Assembly: GCA_050953725.1 (NCBI GenBank)
Contig: JBMNNB010000002.1
Coordinates: 17,924 to 81,923, forward strand
Direction: 5' to 3'
Source of the DNA: DTU053 sp012520115
GTDB lineage: Bacteria; Bacillota; Clostridia; Oscillospirales; Acutalibacteraceae
Length of the DNA: 64,000 nucleotides
Shown here: positions 24,674 through 33,617 of the stretch, one piece after another
Position numbering within the stretch: position 1 is the first letter of the stretch
How the letters are laid out: every line of letters starts with the position of its first letter
Notes under the pieces: generated by a model
Told to the model about the DNA's origin: nothing
Database searches by the model: none
What the model saw: only the letters and a program-made list of their open reading frames with translations
Made by a program: the position numbers and the translations under genes

Positions 24674-26308
24674 ATGGCAAAGCAGATTCTTTTCGGCGAA
24701 GAAGCCCGCAAGGCTTTACAGGTCGGAATTGACAAATTAAGCAATACCGTAAAAATAACACTTGGTCCCAAGGGCCGCAATGTGGTTCTTGATAAGAAGT
24801 ACGGTTCACCCCTTATCACTAACGACGGCGTTACAATCGCAAAGGAAATCGAGCTTGAGGACGCTTTTGAGAACATGGGCGCTCAGCTTGTTAAGGAAGT
24901 TGCCACAAAGACAAACGACGTAGCAGGCGACGGTACCACGACAGCTACAATTCTTGCTCAGGCTCTTGTAAGAGAGGGCATGAAGAACGTTGCAGCAGGC
25001 GCAAATCCCATGGCAGTCAAGAGAGGCATCCAGAAGGCTGTCGACGCTGCAGTTGAGGCTCTTAAAGAGAACGCAAAGCCCGTATCAGGCTCTGACGACA
25101 TCGCAAGGATTGCCACAATCTCCGCAGGCGACGAGCAGATCGGCGATCTTATTGCCGAGGCTATGGAGAAGGTATCCTCCGACGGCGTTATCACCATCGA
25201 GGAGTCAAAGACCGCCGAGACATACAGCGACGTTGTCGAAGGCATGCAGTTTGACCGTGGCTATATCTCACCTTATATGGTAACAGATACAGATAAGATG
25301 GAGGCTGTCATCGACGACGCTTACATCCTTATCACCGATAAGAAGATTTCGAACATTCAGGAGATTCTGCCGTTGCTTGAGCAGGTTCTTCAGGCAGGCA
25401 AGAAGCTTGTCATCATCGCCGAGGACATCGAGGGCGAGGCTCTTGCCACAATCCTTGTAAACAAGCTCCGTGGCACCTTCACCTGCATAGGCGTTAAGGC
25501 TCCCGGCTTCGGCGACAGAAGAAAGGAAATGCTCCGTGACATCGCTATCCTTACGGGCGGCGAGGTCATCACAGAGGAGCTCGGCCTTGAGCTTAAAGAG
25601 ACAAAGATGAATCAGCTCGGCCGTGCAAAGCAGGTTAAGATTTCAAAAGAGAATACAATCATCGTTGACGGCGCAGGCAATCCCGACGAGATTAAGGCAA
25701 GGGTTGCCCAGATCAGAAAGCAGATCGAGGAAACAACCTCCGACTTTGACCGTGAGAAGCTTCAGGAGCGCCTTGCGAAGCTCGCAGGCGGCGTAGCTGT
25801 CATCCATGTGGGCGCTGCCACAGAGACAGAGATGAAGGAGAAGAAGCTGCGCATTGAGGACGCTCTTTCGGCTACTAAGGCAGCCGTTGAGGAAGGCTCG
25901 GTCGCAGGCGGCGGCGTTGCCCTGCTGAACACCATCCCCGCTGTTAAGAAGCTCGTTGACGAGGTTGCTGAGGACGAGAAGACAGGCGTTCTTATCGTGC
26001 TGAAGGCACTTGAGGAGCCGATTCGACAGATAGCCGCAAACGCAGGCCTTGAGGGCTCCGTAATCATCGACGCAATTAACCGCTCCGGTAAGACCGGCTA
26101 CGGCTACAACTTCGCAACTGACGAGTACACCGACATGGCTGCAGCAGGCATTCTTGACCCGACAAAGGTTACCCGCTCCGCTCTGCAGAACGCAGCCTCG
26201 GTCGCAGCTATGGTTCTTACAACCGAATCGCTTGTAACCGACATTCCCGACCCGAAGGCTGACGCAGCTGCTGCAGCAGCAATGGCACAGGGCGGCGGAA
26301 TGTATTAA
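24674..26308 (+). CDS. groL: Chaperonin GroEL
   Basis: A 544-residue chaperonin subunit of the double-ring ATP-driven folding machine. It has LGPKGRNVVLDKKYG, the ATP-site motif VAGDGTTTATILAQ, the catalytic Asp region near GVALLNTIPA, and the Gly/Met-rich tail AMAQGGGMY. The length is normal. Codon choice is skewed towards highly expressed patterns. The ribosome site is GACAGGAGG. It ends with an intrinsic terminator 35 bp later. Confidence 0.99.
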   Translation: MAKQILFGEEARKALQVGIDKLSNTVKITLGPKGRNVVLDKKYGSPLITNDGVTIAKEIELEDAFENMGAQLVKEVATKTNDVAGDGTTTATILAQALVREGMKNVAAGANPMAVKRGIQKAVDAAVEALKENAKPVSGSDDIARIATISAGDEQIGDLIAEAMEKVSSDGVITIEESKTAETYSDVVEGMQFDRGYISPYMVTDTDKMEAVIDDAYILITDKKISNIQEILPLLEQVLQAGKKLVIIAEDIEGEALATILVNKLRGTFTCIGVKAPGFGDRRKEMLRDIAILTGGEVITEELGLELKETKMNQLGRAKQVKISKENTIIVDGAGNPDEIKARVAQIRKQIEETTSDFDREKLQERLAKLAGGVAVIHVGAATETEMKEKKLRIEDALSATKAAVEEGSVAGGGVALLNTIPAVKKLVDEVAEDEKTGVLIVLKALEEPIRQIAANAGLEGSVIIDAINRSGKTGYGYNFATDEYTDMAAAGILDPTKVTRSALQNAASVAAMVLTTESLVTDIPDPKADAAAAAAMAQGGGMY

Positions 26309-26343
26309 TAGAATGCCAAACGCTTAAACCCTCCCGTAAAGAC

Positions 26344-26378
26344 ACACCCCGGCTCTTATGAGCACGGGGTGTTTTTTT
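26344..26378 (+). terminator. groESL terminator
   Basis: ACACCCCG/CGGGGTGT hairpin followed by seven T residues. Confidence 0.92.
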
Positions 26379-26384
26379 GCGCCT

Positions 26385-26834
26385 GAGGCGGGCGGGTTGT
26401 GCGGGCGGAGCGGAGGGCGAGGCGGACGGCTGACGGTGGGCGGAGGGCGGGGGTGTGGGTGCAAGGTGTGCCCGACGGGCGGGGTGGACGGGCGGCTGGT
26501 TAGGCGCGGGTTCTGTGAGGTGCGGGGCGGGTGCTGGGCGGAGGGGTGCGGGGCGGGTGTGGGTGCGAGGGTGCCCGACGGGCGGGGTGCGGGCGGTGGG
26601 CGCAGGGTGAGAAGGACGGCGCCCATTCTTAGGCGGGTTGCGGGGCGGGTGCGGGTGCGAGGGGTGCCCGTGTGCGGCGGGCGGGTTGTGCGGGCGGCGG
26701 GCGGCGGGGGGGGTGTGGCGAGTGGTGCGGGGCGGGTGTGCTTCGAGTGAGGATGTGCGCCTCGCAGCGGGCGGGCGGGGTGGGGTGCGGGCGGAGGGCG
26801 AGGCGGACGGCTGACGGTGGGCGGAGGGCGAGGT
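26385..26834. repeat. G-rich repeat island 1
   Basis: About 450 bp in which almost all plus-strand bases are G with C or T, dense in GGGCGGG and GGTGCGGG words. A 40-bp block occurs twice without change (26410-26449 and 26791-26830). Other repeated words are GTGCCCGACGGGCGGGGTG and GGCGGGTTGTGCGGGCGG. A 130-codon frame can be read, but only because stop codons are rare at this composition; it has no ribosome site or coding character. The island begins directly after the groESL terminator and stops abruptly at 26834, where AT-rich DNA resumes. Confidence 0.85.
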
Positions 26835-26947
26835 TTTGAAGATACTTTGGTTTGGAAAAACGTTTGTTATCTCTTCATTAAATGACTCTTGAATATTTCT
26901 GCGAAATGGTCTTTAATTTAAGTAACAAAACTTATCGGAGGTTAATT

Positions 26948-28204
26948 ATGTCAGTAACGGACACCATTCGTAAAACTCCCGGCGATACTGCCTGGTTTAC
27001 ACATGACCGCTTCGGAATGTTCATCCACTGGGGTCTCTATGCCCTGCCCGCAAGGCATGAGTGGATTAAGAACATCGAGAGAATTACCGACGAGGACTAT
27101 GACAAATACTTCAGATACTTCAATCCCGACCTCTATGACGCAAGAGAATGGGCTAAAAAGGCCAAGGCTGCGGGCATGAAGTACGCCGTTCTTACCTCTA
27201 AACACCACGAGGGCTTCTGCCTTTTTGATTCGCAGTACACCGACTACAAGGCAACGAACACCAAAATCGGCAGGGACCTTGTTAAAGAGTTTGTCGAGGC
27301 CTTCAGGTCTGAGGGCTTGAAAGTGGGCTTTTACTACTCTCTTATCGACTGGCATCATCCCGATTTCACTATTGACGGAAAGCATCCCCGCCGTGACGAC
27401 GACAACATCGAGGAGCAAAATAAGGGCAGGGATATGGCCTGTTACAGGGAGTACATGAAGAATCAGGTCACTGAGCTGCTCACCAATTACGGCAAGATTG
27501 ACATACTCTGGTTTGACTTCTCATACTCAGGCGAAGTATACAAAGGCATGAAGGGCAAGGGCAAGGACGACTGGGGCGCAGAGGAGCTTATAGCCACCGC
27601 AAGAAAGCTCTGCCCCGGCATCATCATCAACAACAGAACCGAAATCGAGCAGGATTTGTGGACTCCCGAGCAGTACCAGCCCGAAAGCTGGATCACAGAC
27701 GACAAGGGTCAGCGTGTTGTATGGGAGGCATGCCAGACCTTCTCCGGCTCATGGGGCTATCATCGTGACGAGGCCACATGGAAGTCACCGGAGCAGCTTA
27801 TCAGGATGCTTATAAATACTGTTTCCTGCGGCGGCAACCTGCTTCTGAATGTAGGTCCCACCGCCCGTGGAATATTTGACGACAGAGCGGACTATGCCCT
27901 TGAACAAATCGGCAAGTGGATGCGCCTGAATTCAAAGAGCATCTACGGCTGCACACAGAGCGAATTTGAGGCTTCGCCGGATGTCCGTTACACACAGAAC
28001 GGCAAGGTGCTGTACGCCCATATCTACGCATACCCCTTTGTGGCTTTAAGGCTGAAGGGACTTGCCGGCAAGGTCGACTATATGCAGTTCCTGCACGACG
28101 CTTCGGAGCTTTTCTGGAGTGAAAAGGGCGAGGATATCATAGTAAAACTGCCCGTCGTAAAGCCGAATCAGATAGTCCCCGTAATCGAGATATTCCTGAA
28201 ATAA
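26948..28204 (+). CDS. Alpha-L-fucosidase, GH29
   Basis: A 418-residue glycoside hydrolase of family 29. The ATG at 26948 has CGGAGG seven bases upstream; an in-frame ATG at 26882 lacks a ribosome site. Family signatures are RFGMFIHWGLYALP at the N-terminus, LTSKHHEGFCLFDS, GFYYSLIDWHHPD, and ILWFDFSYSG, whose Asp is the expected catalytic nucleophile. NLLLNVGPTARG lies near the C-terminal end of the catalytic barrel. There is no signal peptide, so it acts in the cytoplasm on imported fucosylated oligosaccharides. No transporter or other fucose genes are beside it. Confidence 0.94.
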   Translation: MSVTDTIRKTPGDTAWFTHDRFGMFIHWGLYALPARHEWIKNIERITDEDYDKYFRYFNPDLYDAREWAKKAKAAGMKYAVLTSKHHEGFCLFDSQYTDYKATNTKIGRDLVKEFVEAFRSEGLKVGFYYSLIDWHHPDFTIDGKHPRRDDDNIEEQNKGRDMACYREYMKNQVTELLTNYGKIDILWFDFSYSGEVYKGMKGKGKDDWGAEELIATARKLCPGIIINNRTEIEQDLWTPEQYQPESWITDDKGQRVVWEACQTFSGSWGYHRDEATWKSPEQLIRMLINTVSCGGNLLLNVGPTARGIFDDRADYALEQIGKWMRLNSKSIYGCTQSEFEASPDVRYTQNGKVLYAHIYAYPFVALRLKGLAGKVDYMQFLHDASELFWSEKGEDIIVKLPVVKPNQIVPVIEIFLK

Positions 28205-28317
28205 GCAGCAATAAAACTAACAGGGCTTTCCTTTTGGATTGCCCTATTTTTGTGTCCCTATAATGGGTCATGGTCTGGCATATAATGTTTATAGAAGGCT
28301 GAAAAGGGGGGCATAAA

Positions 28318-28662
28318 ATGTTCGACTTTAACGGGGACGGTAAGATTGACATGACAGAGAGATTTCTTGCCTTCAGCATATTTGAGGATATGACGGGCGG
28401 GGAATCGATGCCTGTCGGAAGGTATAAGAAGCGGCAAAGCATATTAAAGCGTGCCTATGAGAAAATGGAGGGCAACTCCTATAAAAACACTACCTTCGGG
28501 CGGGCGATGCTTGAGCTTATTTCCTTTGCGGTAATGGTTATTCTGTATTTCTTAATAAAATATGAGGTTCTGGCGGGTGCGGCGTTGGTTGTGGGTGCCT
28601 CTGTTTTCTTTATAGCCGTAACCGTTGTTATAGTCTCTGCCGTTACGAGTCTTATATTTTAA
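28318..28662 (+). CDS. Small membrane protein with an N-terminal EF-hand loop
   Basis: A 114-residue protein that I cannot assign to a named family. Residues 3-14 (DFNGDGKIDMTE) match a canonical 12-residue EF-hand calcium loop at all key positions: D1, N3, D5, G6, I8 and E12. A basic helix and two hydrophobic helices (about 63-80 and 86-113) follow. It is probably a small membrane-anchored protein with the loop in the cytoplasm. The ribosome site is AAAGGGGGG. It stands alone and ends in a shared terminator. Confidence 0.75.
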   Translation: MFDFNGDGKIDMTERFLAFSIFEDMTGGESMPVGRYKKRQSILKRAYEKMEGNSYKNTTFGRAMLELISFAVMVILYFLIKYEVLAGAALVVGASVFFIAVTVVIVSAVTSLIF

Positions 28663-28690
28663 GGGCTAAGCGTGAGCTTAGCCCTTTTGT
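28660..28690. terminator. Bidirectional terminator between the EF-hand protein and ABC-F gene
   Basis: AAGGGCTAAGC/GCTTAGCCCTT around GTGA, an 11-bp perfect stem with T residues on the plus side. It serves the convergent genes. Confidence 0.88.
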
Positions 28691-30177
28691 CATAGCGTTA
28701 CAGTTTTATTGGCGATTTTCTCGCAGAATACCCTGTCGTGTTCCACAAAAAGTATCGTGGGGTTGAAGGACAGCAGTAATTCTTCAATCTGCATGCGGGA
28801 TATTACATCCACGAAGTTAAGCGGTTCGTCCCAGATATAGAGGTGGGCTTTTTCGCAAAGGCTCTTTGCTATCAGCACCTTTTTCTTCTGCCCGCCGCTG
28901 AAGTCCTGCATGTTCTTATCGAACTGGCTTCTGGAAAAATCCAGCTTTCTGAGGATTGCCTTAAAGAGGCTCTCGTCGATGCCGTGTTCTGCTGCAAAGT
29001 CAGACAGGCTGCCCTTTAAAAAGGAGCTGTCCTGCGGGACGTATGAGATTATGATGTTGCTGCCCTTTTCAAAGGTGCCCGTGTGGGGAATGCTCTCCCC
29101 CATTATCATTTTTATTATGCTTGACTTGCCCGAGCCGTTTCTGCCCTGAAGGGCGAGCCTGTCGCCCTTTTCGATGTCGAAGGTGATTCCCGAACAGACA
29201 GTATTTTCTCCGTAGCTGACGGTGATGTCACGAAGGCTTATAAGGCGGTTCGAGTGATAATCGAGCCTGTGGATTTTCAGCTCCTCTGCGCTTTCGATGT
29301 TCTTTAATAGCTTCGACTTTTCCTCGATTGAGCTTTCGTACCGAGACTCTATGGCCTTTGCCCGCTTCATCATTTTCTTTGATTTTGCCGCAAGGTATGG
29401 CCTGCGCCCGACGGTATTGTCAATTTTCCTCGGGTCGCCGCCGATTTTCTCACGCTCCGATTTGTCCGCCCACTCGGCCTTCTCCCTTGCGGTTTCTTTA
29501 AGGCGTTTTACCTGCTTCCGAAGCTTTTCTGACTCGGCGATTTCGTACTTGTCCTGACGCTCCTTGTTTATAAGCCAGCTTGAGAAATTTCCCTTCTGTA
29601 TTTCGATATTCGTCTTGTTGATTGATAGGATATGCTCCACGCAGCCGTCAAGGAAGGCTCTGTCGTGGGAGACTAAGATAAAGCCCTTTTTGCTCTTGAG
29701 ATACCTGCTCACAAGCTGCCTGCCCTTCATGTCCAGGTGGTTTGTGGGCTCGTCTATGAGCAGAAAGCTGTTCTCTTTAAGGAACAGTATTGACAGCAGC
29801 ACCTTAGTCTGCTCACCCTTTGACAGGGTGCTAAAGGGTCTGTAAAGCACGTTTTCGTCCACTTCAAGAAGGGACAGCTCCCTTTGAAGCTGCCAGTAGA
29901 GAAAGTCCGGATGAATTTCGGTTAAGGCGTCTATGGTGTTTTTGTCCTCATCCGTGACTATATAGGGGAAATACTCAAAGTCCACGGAGGCAGAAATAGT
30001 CCCGCTGTATTCGTATTCGCCCAATAAGAGCTTTAAAAAGGTGGTCTTGCCTCGGCCGTTTCTGCCGATAAAGCCCAGCTTCCAGTCCGTATCAATCTGA
30101 AAGCTGACGTCTTCAAAGATATTGTCATAGCTGCCCTCATAGCTGAAGGTCAGATTTTGTATGTTTATAAGCGACAT
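28690..30177 (-). CDS. ABC-F ribosome-protection ATPase, Lsa/Vga-like
   Basis: A 495-residue cytoplasmic protein with two ABC domains and no membrane segment. The first has GFIGRNGRGKTTFLKLL, STLSKGEQTKV and LLIDEPTNHLDMKG. A charged coiled linker of about 90 residues (roughly 205-295) reaches towards the ribosomal peptidyl-transferase centre in this family. The second has ALQGRNGSGKSSIIKM, FSGGQKKKV and IWDEPLNFVD. Lsa/Vga-type proteins dislodge lincosamides, pleuromutilins and streptogramin A. The drug range here cannot be told from sequence. The ATG at 30177 follows GCAGGAG. The leader carries a small peptide and a terminator, typical of antibiotic-induced attenuation. Confidence 0.85.
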   Translation of the reverse strand: MSLINIQNLTFSYEGSYDNIFEDVSFQIDTDWKLGFIGRNGRGKTTFLKLLLGEYEYSGTISASVDFEYFPYIVTDEDKNTIDALTEIHPDFLYWQLQRELSLLEVDENVLYRPFSTLSKGEQTKVLLSILFLKENSFLLIDEPTNHLDMKGRQLVSRYLKSKKGFILVSHDRAFLDGCVEHILSINKTNIEIQKGNFSSWLINKERQDKYEIAESEKLRKQVKRLKETAREKAEWADKSEREKIGGDPRKIDNTVGRRPYLAAKSKKMMKRAKAIESRYESSIEEKSKLLKNIESAEELKIHRLDYHSNRLISLRDITVSYGENTVCSGITFDIEKGDRLALQGRNGSGKSSIIKMIMGESIPHTGTFEKGSNIIISYVPQDSSFLKGSLSDFAAEHGIDESLFKAILRKLDFSRSQFDKNMQDFSGGQKKKVLIAKSLCEKAHLYIWDEPLNFVDVISRMQIEELLLSFNPTILFVEHDRVFCEKIANKTVTL

Positions 30178-30194
30178 TTTGTTCACTCCTGCAT

Positions 30195-30231
30195 TAAAAA
30201 TCGGCTGCAAGAAAGTTAATTCTCACAGCCG
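30195..30231 (-). terminator. Leader terminator (attenuator) of the ABC-F gene
   Basis: On the minus strand CGGCTGTGAGAA pairs with TTCTTGCAGCCG (10 of 12), followed by ATTTTTAAT, ending about 18 bp before the ABC-F start. It lies between the leader peptide and the gene, so most transcripts should stop here unless the leader refolds. Confidence 0.75.
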
Positions 30232-30331
30232 GCAAAGAGCCACAAAACCGTTTGACCTGAAGAACAAACTTTCCTGCAAACGGCATAACAAAGAGAGCGA
30301 ATATATCGCCTGAATATGCTATGCCTAAAGT

Positions 30332-30352
30332 TTAGCAAGAAAGATTGTACAT
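30332..30352 (-). CDS. Six-residue leader peptide of the ABC-F gene
   Basis: A tiny ORF, MYNLSC then stop, with a strong AAAGGAGG ribosome site seven bases before the ATG. It is about 155 bp upstream of the ABC-F start. Ribosome stalling here by a drug could shift pairing downstream (CCGTTTG/CAAACGG at about 30250-30285 is one alternative stem) and relieve the terminator. The mechanism is inferred from comparable ABC-F and methylase leaders. Confidence 0.6.
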   Translation of the reverse strand: MYNLSC

Positions 30353-30417
30353 TCTCTGGCCTCCTTTTATTATTTCGCCGTTATTATACCATAATTTCCG
30401 ATAAAATAAAGAGTATT

Positions 30418-31152
30418 TTATCCCTTCATAAGCACCTTCAGTCCCCTGCTTTCAAACAGGTTTCTGACTTCATTAAGCTCTTCGGGTGTGGGAGGCTGGG
30501 TATCTTTCAGCTCGTACTTAAAGCCGAGCGCCGCCCACTTGTACTCGCCCATTTTGTGAAAAGGCAAAAGCTCAACGAGTTCAACGCATTTAAAGTCCTT
30601 CAGATACTCCGCAAGCCCCACGAGGGTTCTGTAATTTAAAGTGTAGCCGGGCAGTAAAACCTGCCTTATCCAGACCCTTTTGTCCGTTTCCTCGCAGTAG
30701 TTCAGAGTTTCGAGTGTGCGCTTATTGCTGTGACCTGTGAGGACCTTGCTCATCTCGTCGTCAAAGCACTTTATGTCAAGCAGTATCAGGTCGGCAAGGT
30801 CAAGGACGGGTGCGCTTGCCTCTACGGGTATGCTGCCCGCCGTGTCAAGGGCCGTATGAATGCCCTTTTCCTTGCAGCCTTTGAGTATGGCCTTTACAAA
30901 CTCAATCTGCAGAAGGGGTTCGCCGCCGGAGAGCGTTACGCCGCCTGATTTTATGAAATTCTTATAGCTCAGGATATCTTTCAGCACTTCATCGGAGTCG
31001 ATTATCTTGCCGACATTGACAGCCCAGGTGTCAGGATTGTGGCAGTACAGGCAGCGATAGGCGCAGCCCTGAAGAAACAGGACATATCTGATGCCCGGCC
31101 CGTCAAGGGTTCCGAAGGACTCAACCGAATGTACTCTGCCCAAAACTCCCAT
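30418..31152 (-). CDS. pflA: Pyruvate formate-lyase activating enzyme
   Basis: A 244-residue radical-SAM enzyme that installs the glycyl radical on PflB. The cluster motif is CAYRCLYC (CxxxCxxC). SAM-binding motifs include SGGVTLSGGEPLLQ, and DTAGS lies in the next strand. The N-terminal VHSVESFGTLDGPGIRYVLF is typical of PFL activases. pflB lies 43 bp upstream, so the pair is one operon. The ribosome site is GGGGAAAG. Confidence 0.96.
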   Translation of the reverse strand: MGVLGRVHSVESFGTLDGPGIRYVLFLQGCAYRCLYCHNPDTWAVNVGKIIDSDEVLKDILSYKNFIKSGGVTLSGGEPLLQIEFVKAILKGCKEKGIHTALDTAGSIPVEASAPVLDLADLILLDIKCFDDEMSKVLTGHSNKRTLETLNYCEETDKRVWIRQVLLPGYTLNYRTLVGLAEYLKDFKCVELVELLPFHKMGEYKWAALGFKYELKDTQPPTPEELNEVRNLFESRGLKVLMKG

Positions 31153-31195
31153 TGCACTTTCCCCTCAGCTGTTTTTCTCCGACCATGCTTACTGT

Positions 31196-33409
31196 TTAGA
31201 ATCTCTCGTGGAAGGTTCTGTGAAGAACATCAAGCTGCTGCTCTCGAGTGAGCTTTATAAAGTTTACGGCATAGCCGCTGACCCTGATTGTAAGCTGCGG
31301 GTACTTTTCTGGATTCTCCATAGCGTCCATAAGCACATCCTTGTTTATTACATTTACATTGATATGGTGGCCTGTATCTGTGAAGTAGCCGTCGAGCAGT
31401 TCCTTCAGGTTGCTTATTCTGTCGTCCTCAGTCTTGCCCAGCGCCCCGGGTACGATGCTGAAGGTGTATGAGATTCCGTCCTCCGCATAGTCGTAGGGCA
31501 GCTTTGCGACGCTCTTCATGCTGGCTATGCAGCCATTTGTGTCCCTGCCGTGCATGGGGTTTGCGCCGGGGGCGAAGGGCTCGCCGAGCTTTCTGCCGTC
31601 GGGAGTGGAGCCTGTCTTTTTGCCGTAGACCACGTTGGATGTGATCGTAAGGATGGATAAAGTGGGCTTTGAATCCCTGTATGTCCTGTGGTTGCGCAGC
31701 TTCTTCATAAAGTTCTTTAAGACATTGACCGCAATCTGGTCTGCCTCGTCATTGTTGTTGCCGTACTTAGGATAGTCGCCCTCGACTGCAAAGTCCGTTG
31801 CAAGACCCTCCTCGTTCCTTATGACCTTTACCTTTGTGTGCTTGATGGCGGAAAGGCTGTCGGCAACGACGCTCAGTCCCGCAACGCCGCAGGCCATGGT
31901 TCTGAGGACATTCACATCGTGCAGCGCCATTTCAAGCCGCTCATAGCAGTACTTGTCGTGCATATAGTGGATGACGTTAAGAGTATTGATATACAGCTTT
32001 GCAAGCCAGTCGCAGACGGTGTCGAACTTCCTTACCACCTCGTCATAGTCGAGGTATTCGGAGGTAATAGGCGCAAATTCGGGGCCCACCTGAATGCCGT
32101 AGACCTCGTCACGTCCGCCGTTAATGGCGTAGAGCAGTGCCTTTGCGAGGTTTGCCCTTGCGCCGAAGAATTGCATCTGCTTGCCTATCCTCATTGCGGA
32201 AACGCAGCAGGCAATGCCGTAGTCGTCGCCGAACTTCGGGCGCATGATGTCGTCGTTCTCATACTGAATCGAGGATGTCTCAATAGAAACCTTTGCGCAG
32301 TAGCGCTTAAAATTCTCGGGCAGTTTGCTGCTCCAGAGCACCGTAAGGTTCGGCTCGGGAGCGGGACCGAGGTTTGCAAGCGTGTGCAGGAAGCGGTAGG
32401 TCATCTTTGTGACCATGTGCCTGCCGTCGACGCACATTCCGCCGAGGGATTCCGTGACCCATGTGGGGTCGCCGCTGAAAAGCTGGTCATAGGCGGGGGT
32501 GCGAAGGAAGCGGACTATGCGAAGCTTCATAATAAGGTGGTCAACAAGCTCCTGAATCTGCTCCTCTGTGTATCTGCCGCTCTTTAAATCACGCTCTGCG
32601 TATATGTCAAGGAAGGTGGAAATCCTGCCTATGCTCATTGCGGCGCCGTTCTGGTCCTTGACGGCGGCAAGGTATGCAAAGTAAAGCCACTGAATGGCCT
32701 CCTTGGTGTCCTCTGCGGGCCTTGTGATGTCAAAGCCGTAGCTCTGGGCCATTTCGGCAAGCTCCTGAAGGGCTCTTATCTGCTCGCTGAGCTCCTCACG
32801 CTGCTGGATTTCCCTTTCGCATAAAGCGTCAAACACGAACGCTGCCTTTTCGGCCTGCTTCTGCTCTATAAGGGCAGCAATGCCGTAAAGGGGGACCCTG
32901 CGGTAGTCGCCGATGATTCTGCCTCTGCCGTAGGAATCGGGCAGACCGGTTATGATGCCGCACTTGCGGGCCCTTCTCATCTCGTCGGTATATACGTCAT
33001 AAACTCCGTCGTTGTGGGTCTTGCGGTATTTGAAAATGTTTGCTATATCCTCGGGCAGCTTTCTGCCGTAGGCTTCAAGCTCGTTATAGACAAGTCTTAT
33101 TCCGCCGAAGGGCATAATTGCTCTCTTGAGGGGCTCGTCTGTCTGAAGGCCTACAATCTCCTCAAGCTCCTTGTTAATATAGCCCGGCTTGTGTGAGGTT
33201 ATGGTCGAAACCGTGTTCTCGTCGATATCATAAACTCCGCCTCGGGCGTGTTCTTCTCTCATTTTCTCGCTGAGCTGTTCCCAGAGCTTTTTTGTCTTCT
33301 CCGTAGGAGGTGCAAGAAAGCTCTCATCGCCGTCATAGGGCGTGTAATTCTCAACAATGAAGTCACGAACATTAATCTCTACCGTGCGTTTGTTATCGAT
33401 AATGCTCAT
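31196..33409 (-). CDS. pflB: Formate C-acetyltransferase (pyruvate formate-lyase)
   Basis: A 737-residue glycyl-radical enzyme converting pyruvate and CoA to acetyl-CoA and formate in anaerobic fermentation. The active-site pair Cys-Cys lies in GIACCVSAMRIGKQ, and the glycyl radical site is RVSGYAVNF near the C-terminus. The ATG at 33409 (GAAAGAAGTG upstream) matches the family N-terminus and length; the frame extends upstream without support. It is followed by pflA. A terminator-like hairpin lies in its leader. Confidence 0.97.
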   Translation of the reverse strand: MSIIDNKRTVEINVRDFIVENYTPYDGDESFLAPPTEKTKKLWEQLSEKMREEHARGGVYDIDENTVSTITSHKPGYINKELEEIVGLQTDEPLKRAIMPFGGIRLVYNELEAYGRKLPEDIANIFKYRKTHNDGVYDVYTDEMRRARKCGIITGLPDSYGRGRIIGDYRRVPLYGIAALIEQKQAEKAAFVFDALCEREIQQREELSEQIRALQELAEMAQSYGFDITRPAEDTKEAIQWLYFAYLAAVKDQNGAAMSIGRISTFLDIYAERDLKSGRYTEEQIQELVDHLIMKLRIVRFLRTPAYDQLFSGDPTWVTESLGGMCVDGRHMVTKMTYRFLHTLANLGPAPEPNLTVLWSSKLPENFKRYCAKVSIETSSIQYENDDIMRPKFGDDYGIACCVSAMRIGKQMQFFGARANLAKALLYAINGGRDEVYGIQVGPEFAPITSEYLDYDEVVRKFDTVCDWLAKLYINTLNVIHYMHDKYCYERLEMALHDVNVLRTMACGVAGLSVVADSLSAIKHTKVKVIRNEEGLATDFAVEGDYPKYGNNNDEADQIAVNVLKNFMKKLRNHRTYRDSKPTLSILTITSNVVYGKKTGSTPDGRKLGEPFAPGANPMHGRDTNGCIASMKSVAKLPYDYAEDGISYTFSIVPGALGKTEDDRISNLKELLDGYFTDTGHHINVNVINKDVLMDAMENPEKYPQLTIRVSGYAVNFIKLTREQQLDVLHRTFHERF

Positions 33410-33467
33410 AAGATCACTTCTTTCAAAAATTAATAATAATATTCCACAGATAAACCGATTAATTCGA

Positions 33468-33524
33468 TAAAAAAACAAGGCTATACTGGGTCTTAACTGA
33501 TGCGACACCCGTAATAGACTTGTT
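33468..33524 (-). terminator. Terminator-like hairpin in the pflB leader
   Basis: On the minus strand AACAAGTCTATTACGGGTGTC pairs imperfectly with GACCCAGTATAGCCTTGTT and is followed by seven T residues, ending about 59 bp before the pflB start. (Both arms are 19 to 21 bases; only their outer six and inner four bases pair without bulges.) It lies downstream of the predicted pflB promoter, so it may attenuate transcription. Confidence 0.5.
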
Positions 33525-33588
33525 ATAATTATTAGATGTTTTTCTATCAGCCAAGACAGTGAATTTTAACAAAAAAACCGCTGATTTC

Positions 33589-33617
33589 ACTATATAATAT
33601 GATATGACAAAAGTCAA
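33589..33617 (-). promoter_or_regulatory. Predicted pflB promoter
   Basis: TTGACT, a 17-bp spacer and TATAGT on the minus strand. The rest of the 398-bp gap up to the lipoprotein gene at 33808 is very AT-rich. A half-site like TTGTTAAA (around 33565) hints at Rex control, but the palindrome is incomplete. Confidence 0.6.

Noticed and set aside
26358..26750. 130-codon open frame in the first G-rich island
   Set aside because: The frame exists because stop codons are rare at this composition; there is no ribosome site, the residues are Gly/Arg/Val-rich without domain character, and it overlaps the terminator.
33540..33580. Rex operator before pflB
   Set aside because: Only one half-site, TTGTTAAA, is present; the second arm does not match.
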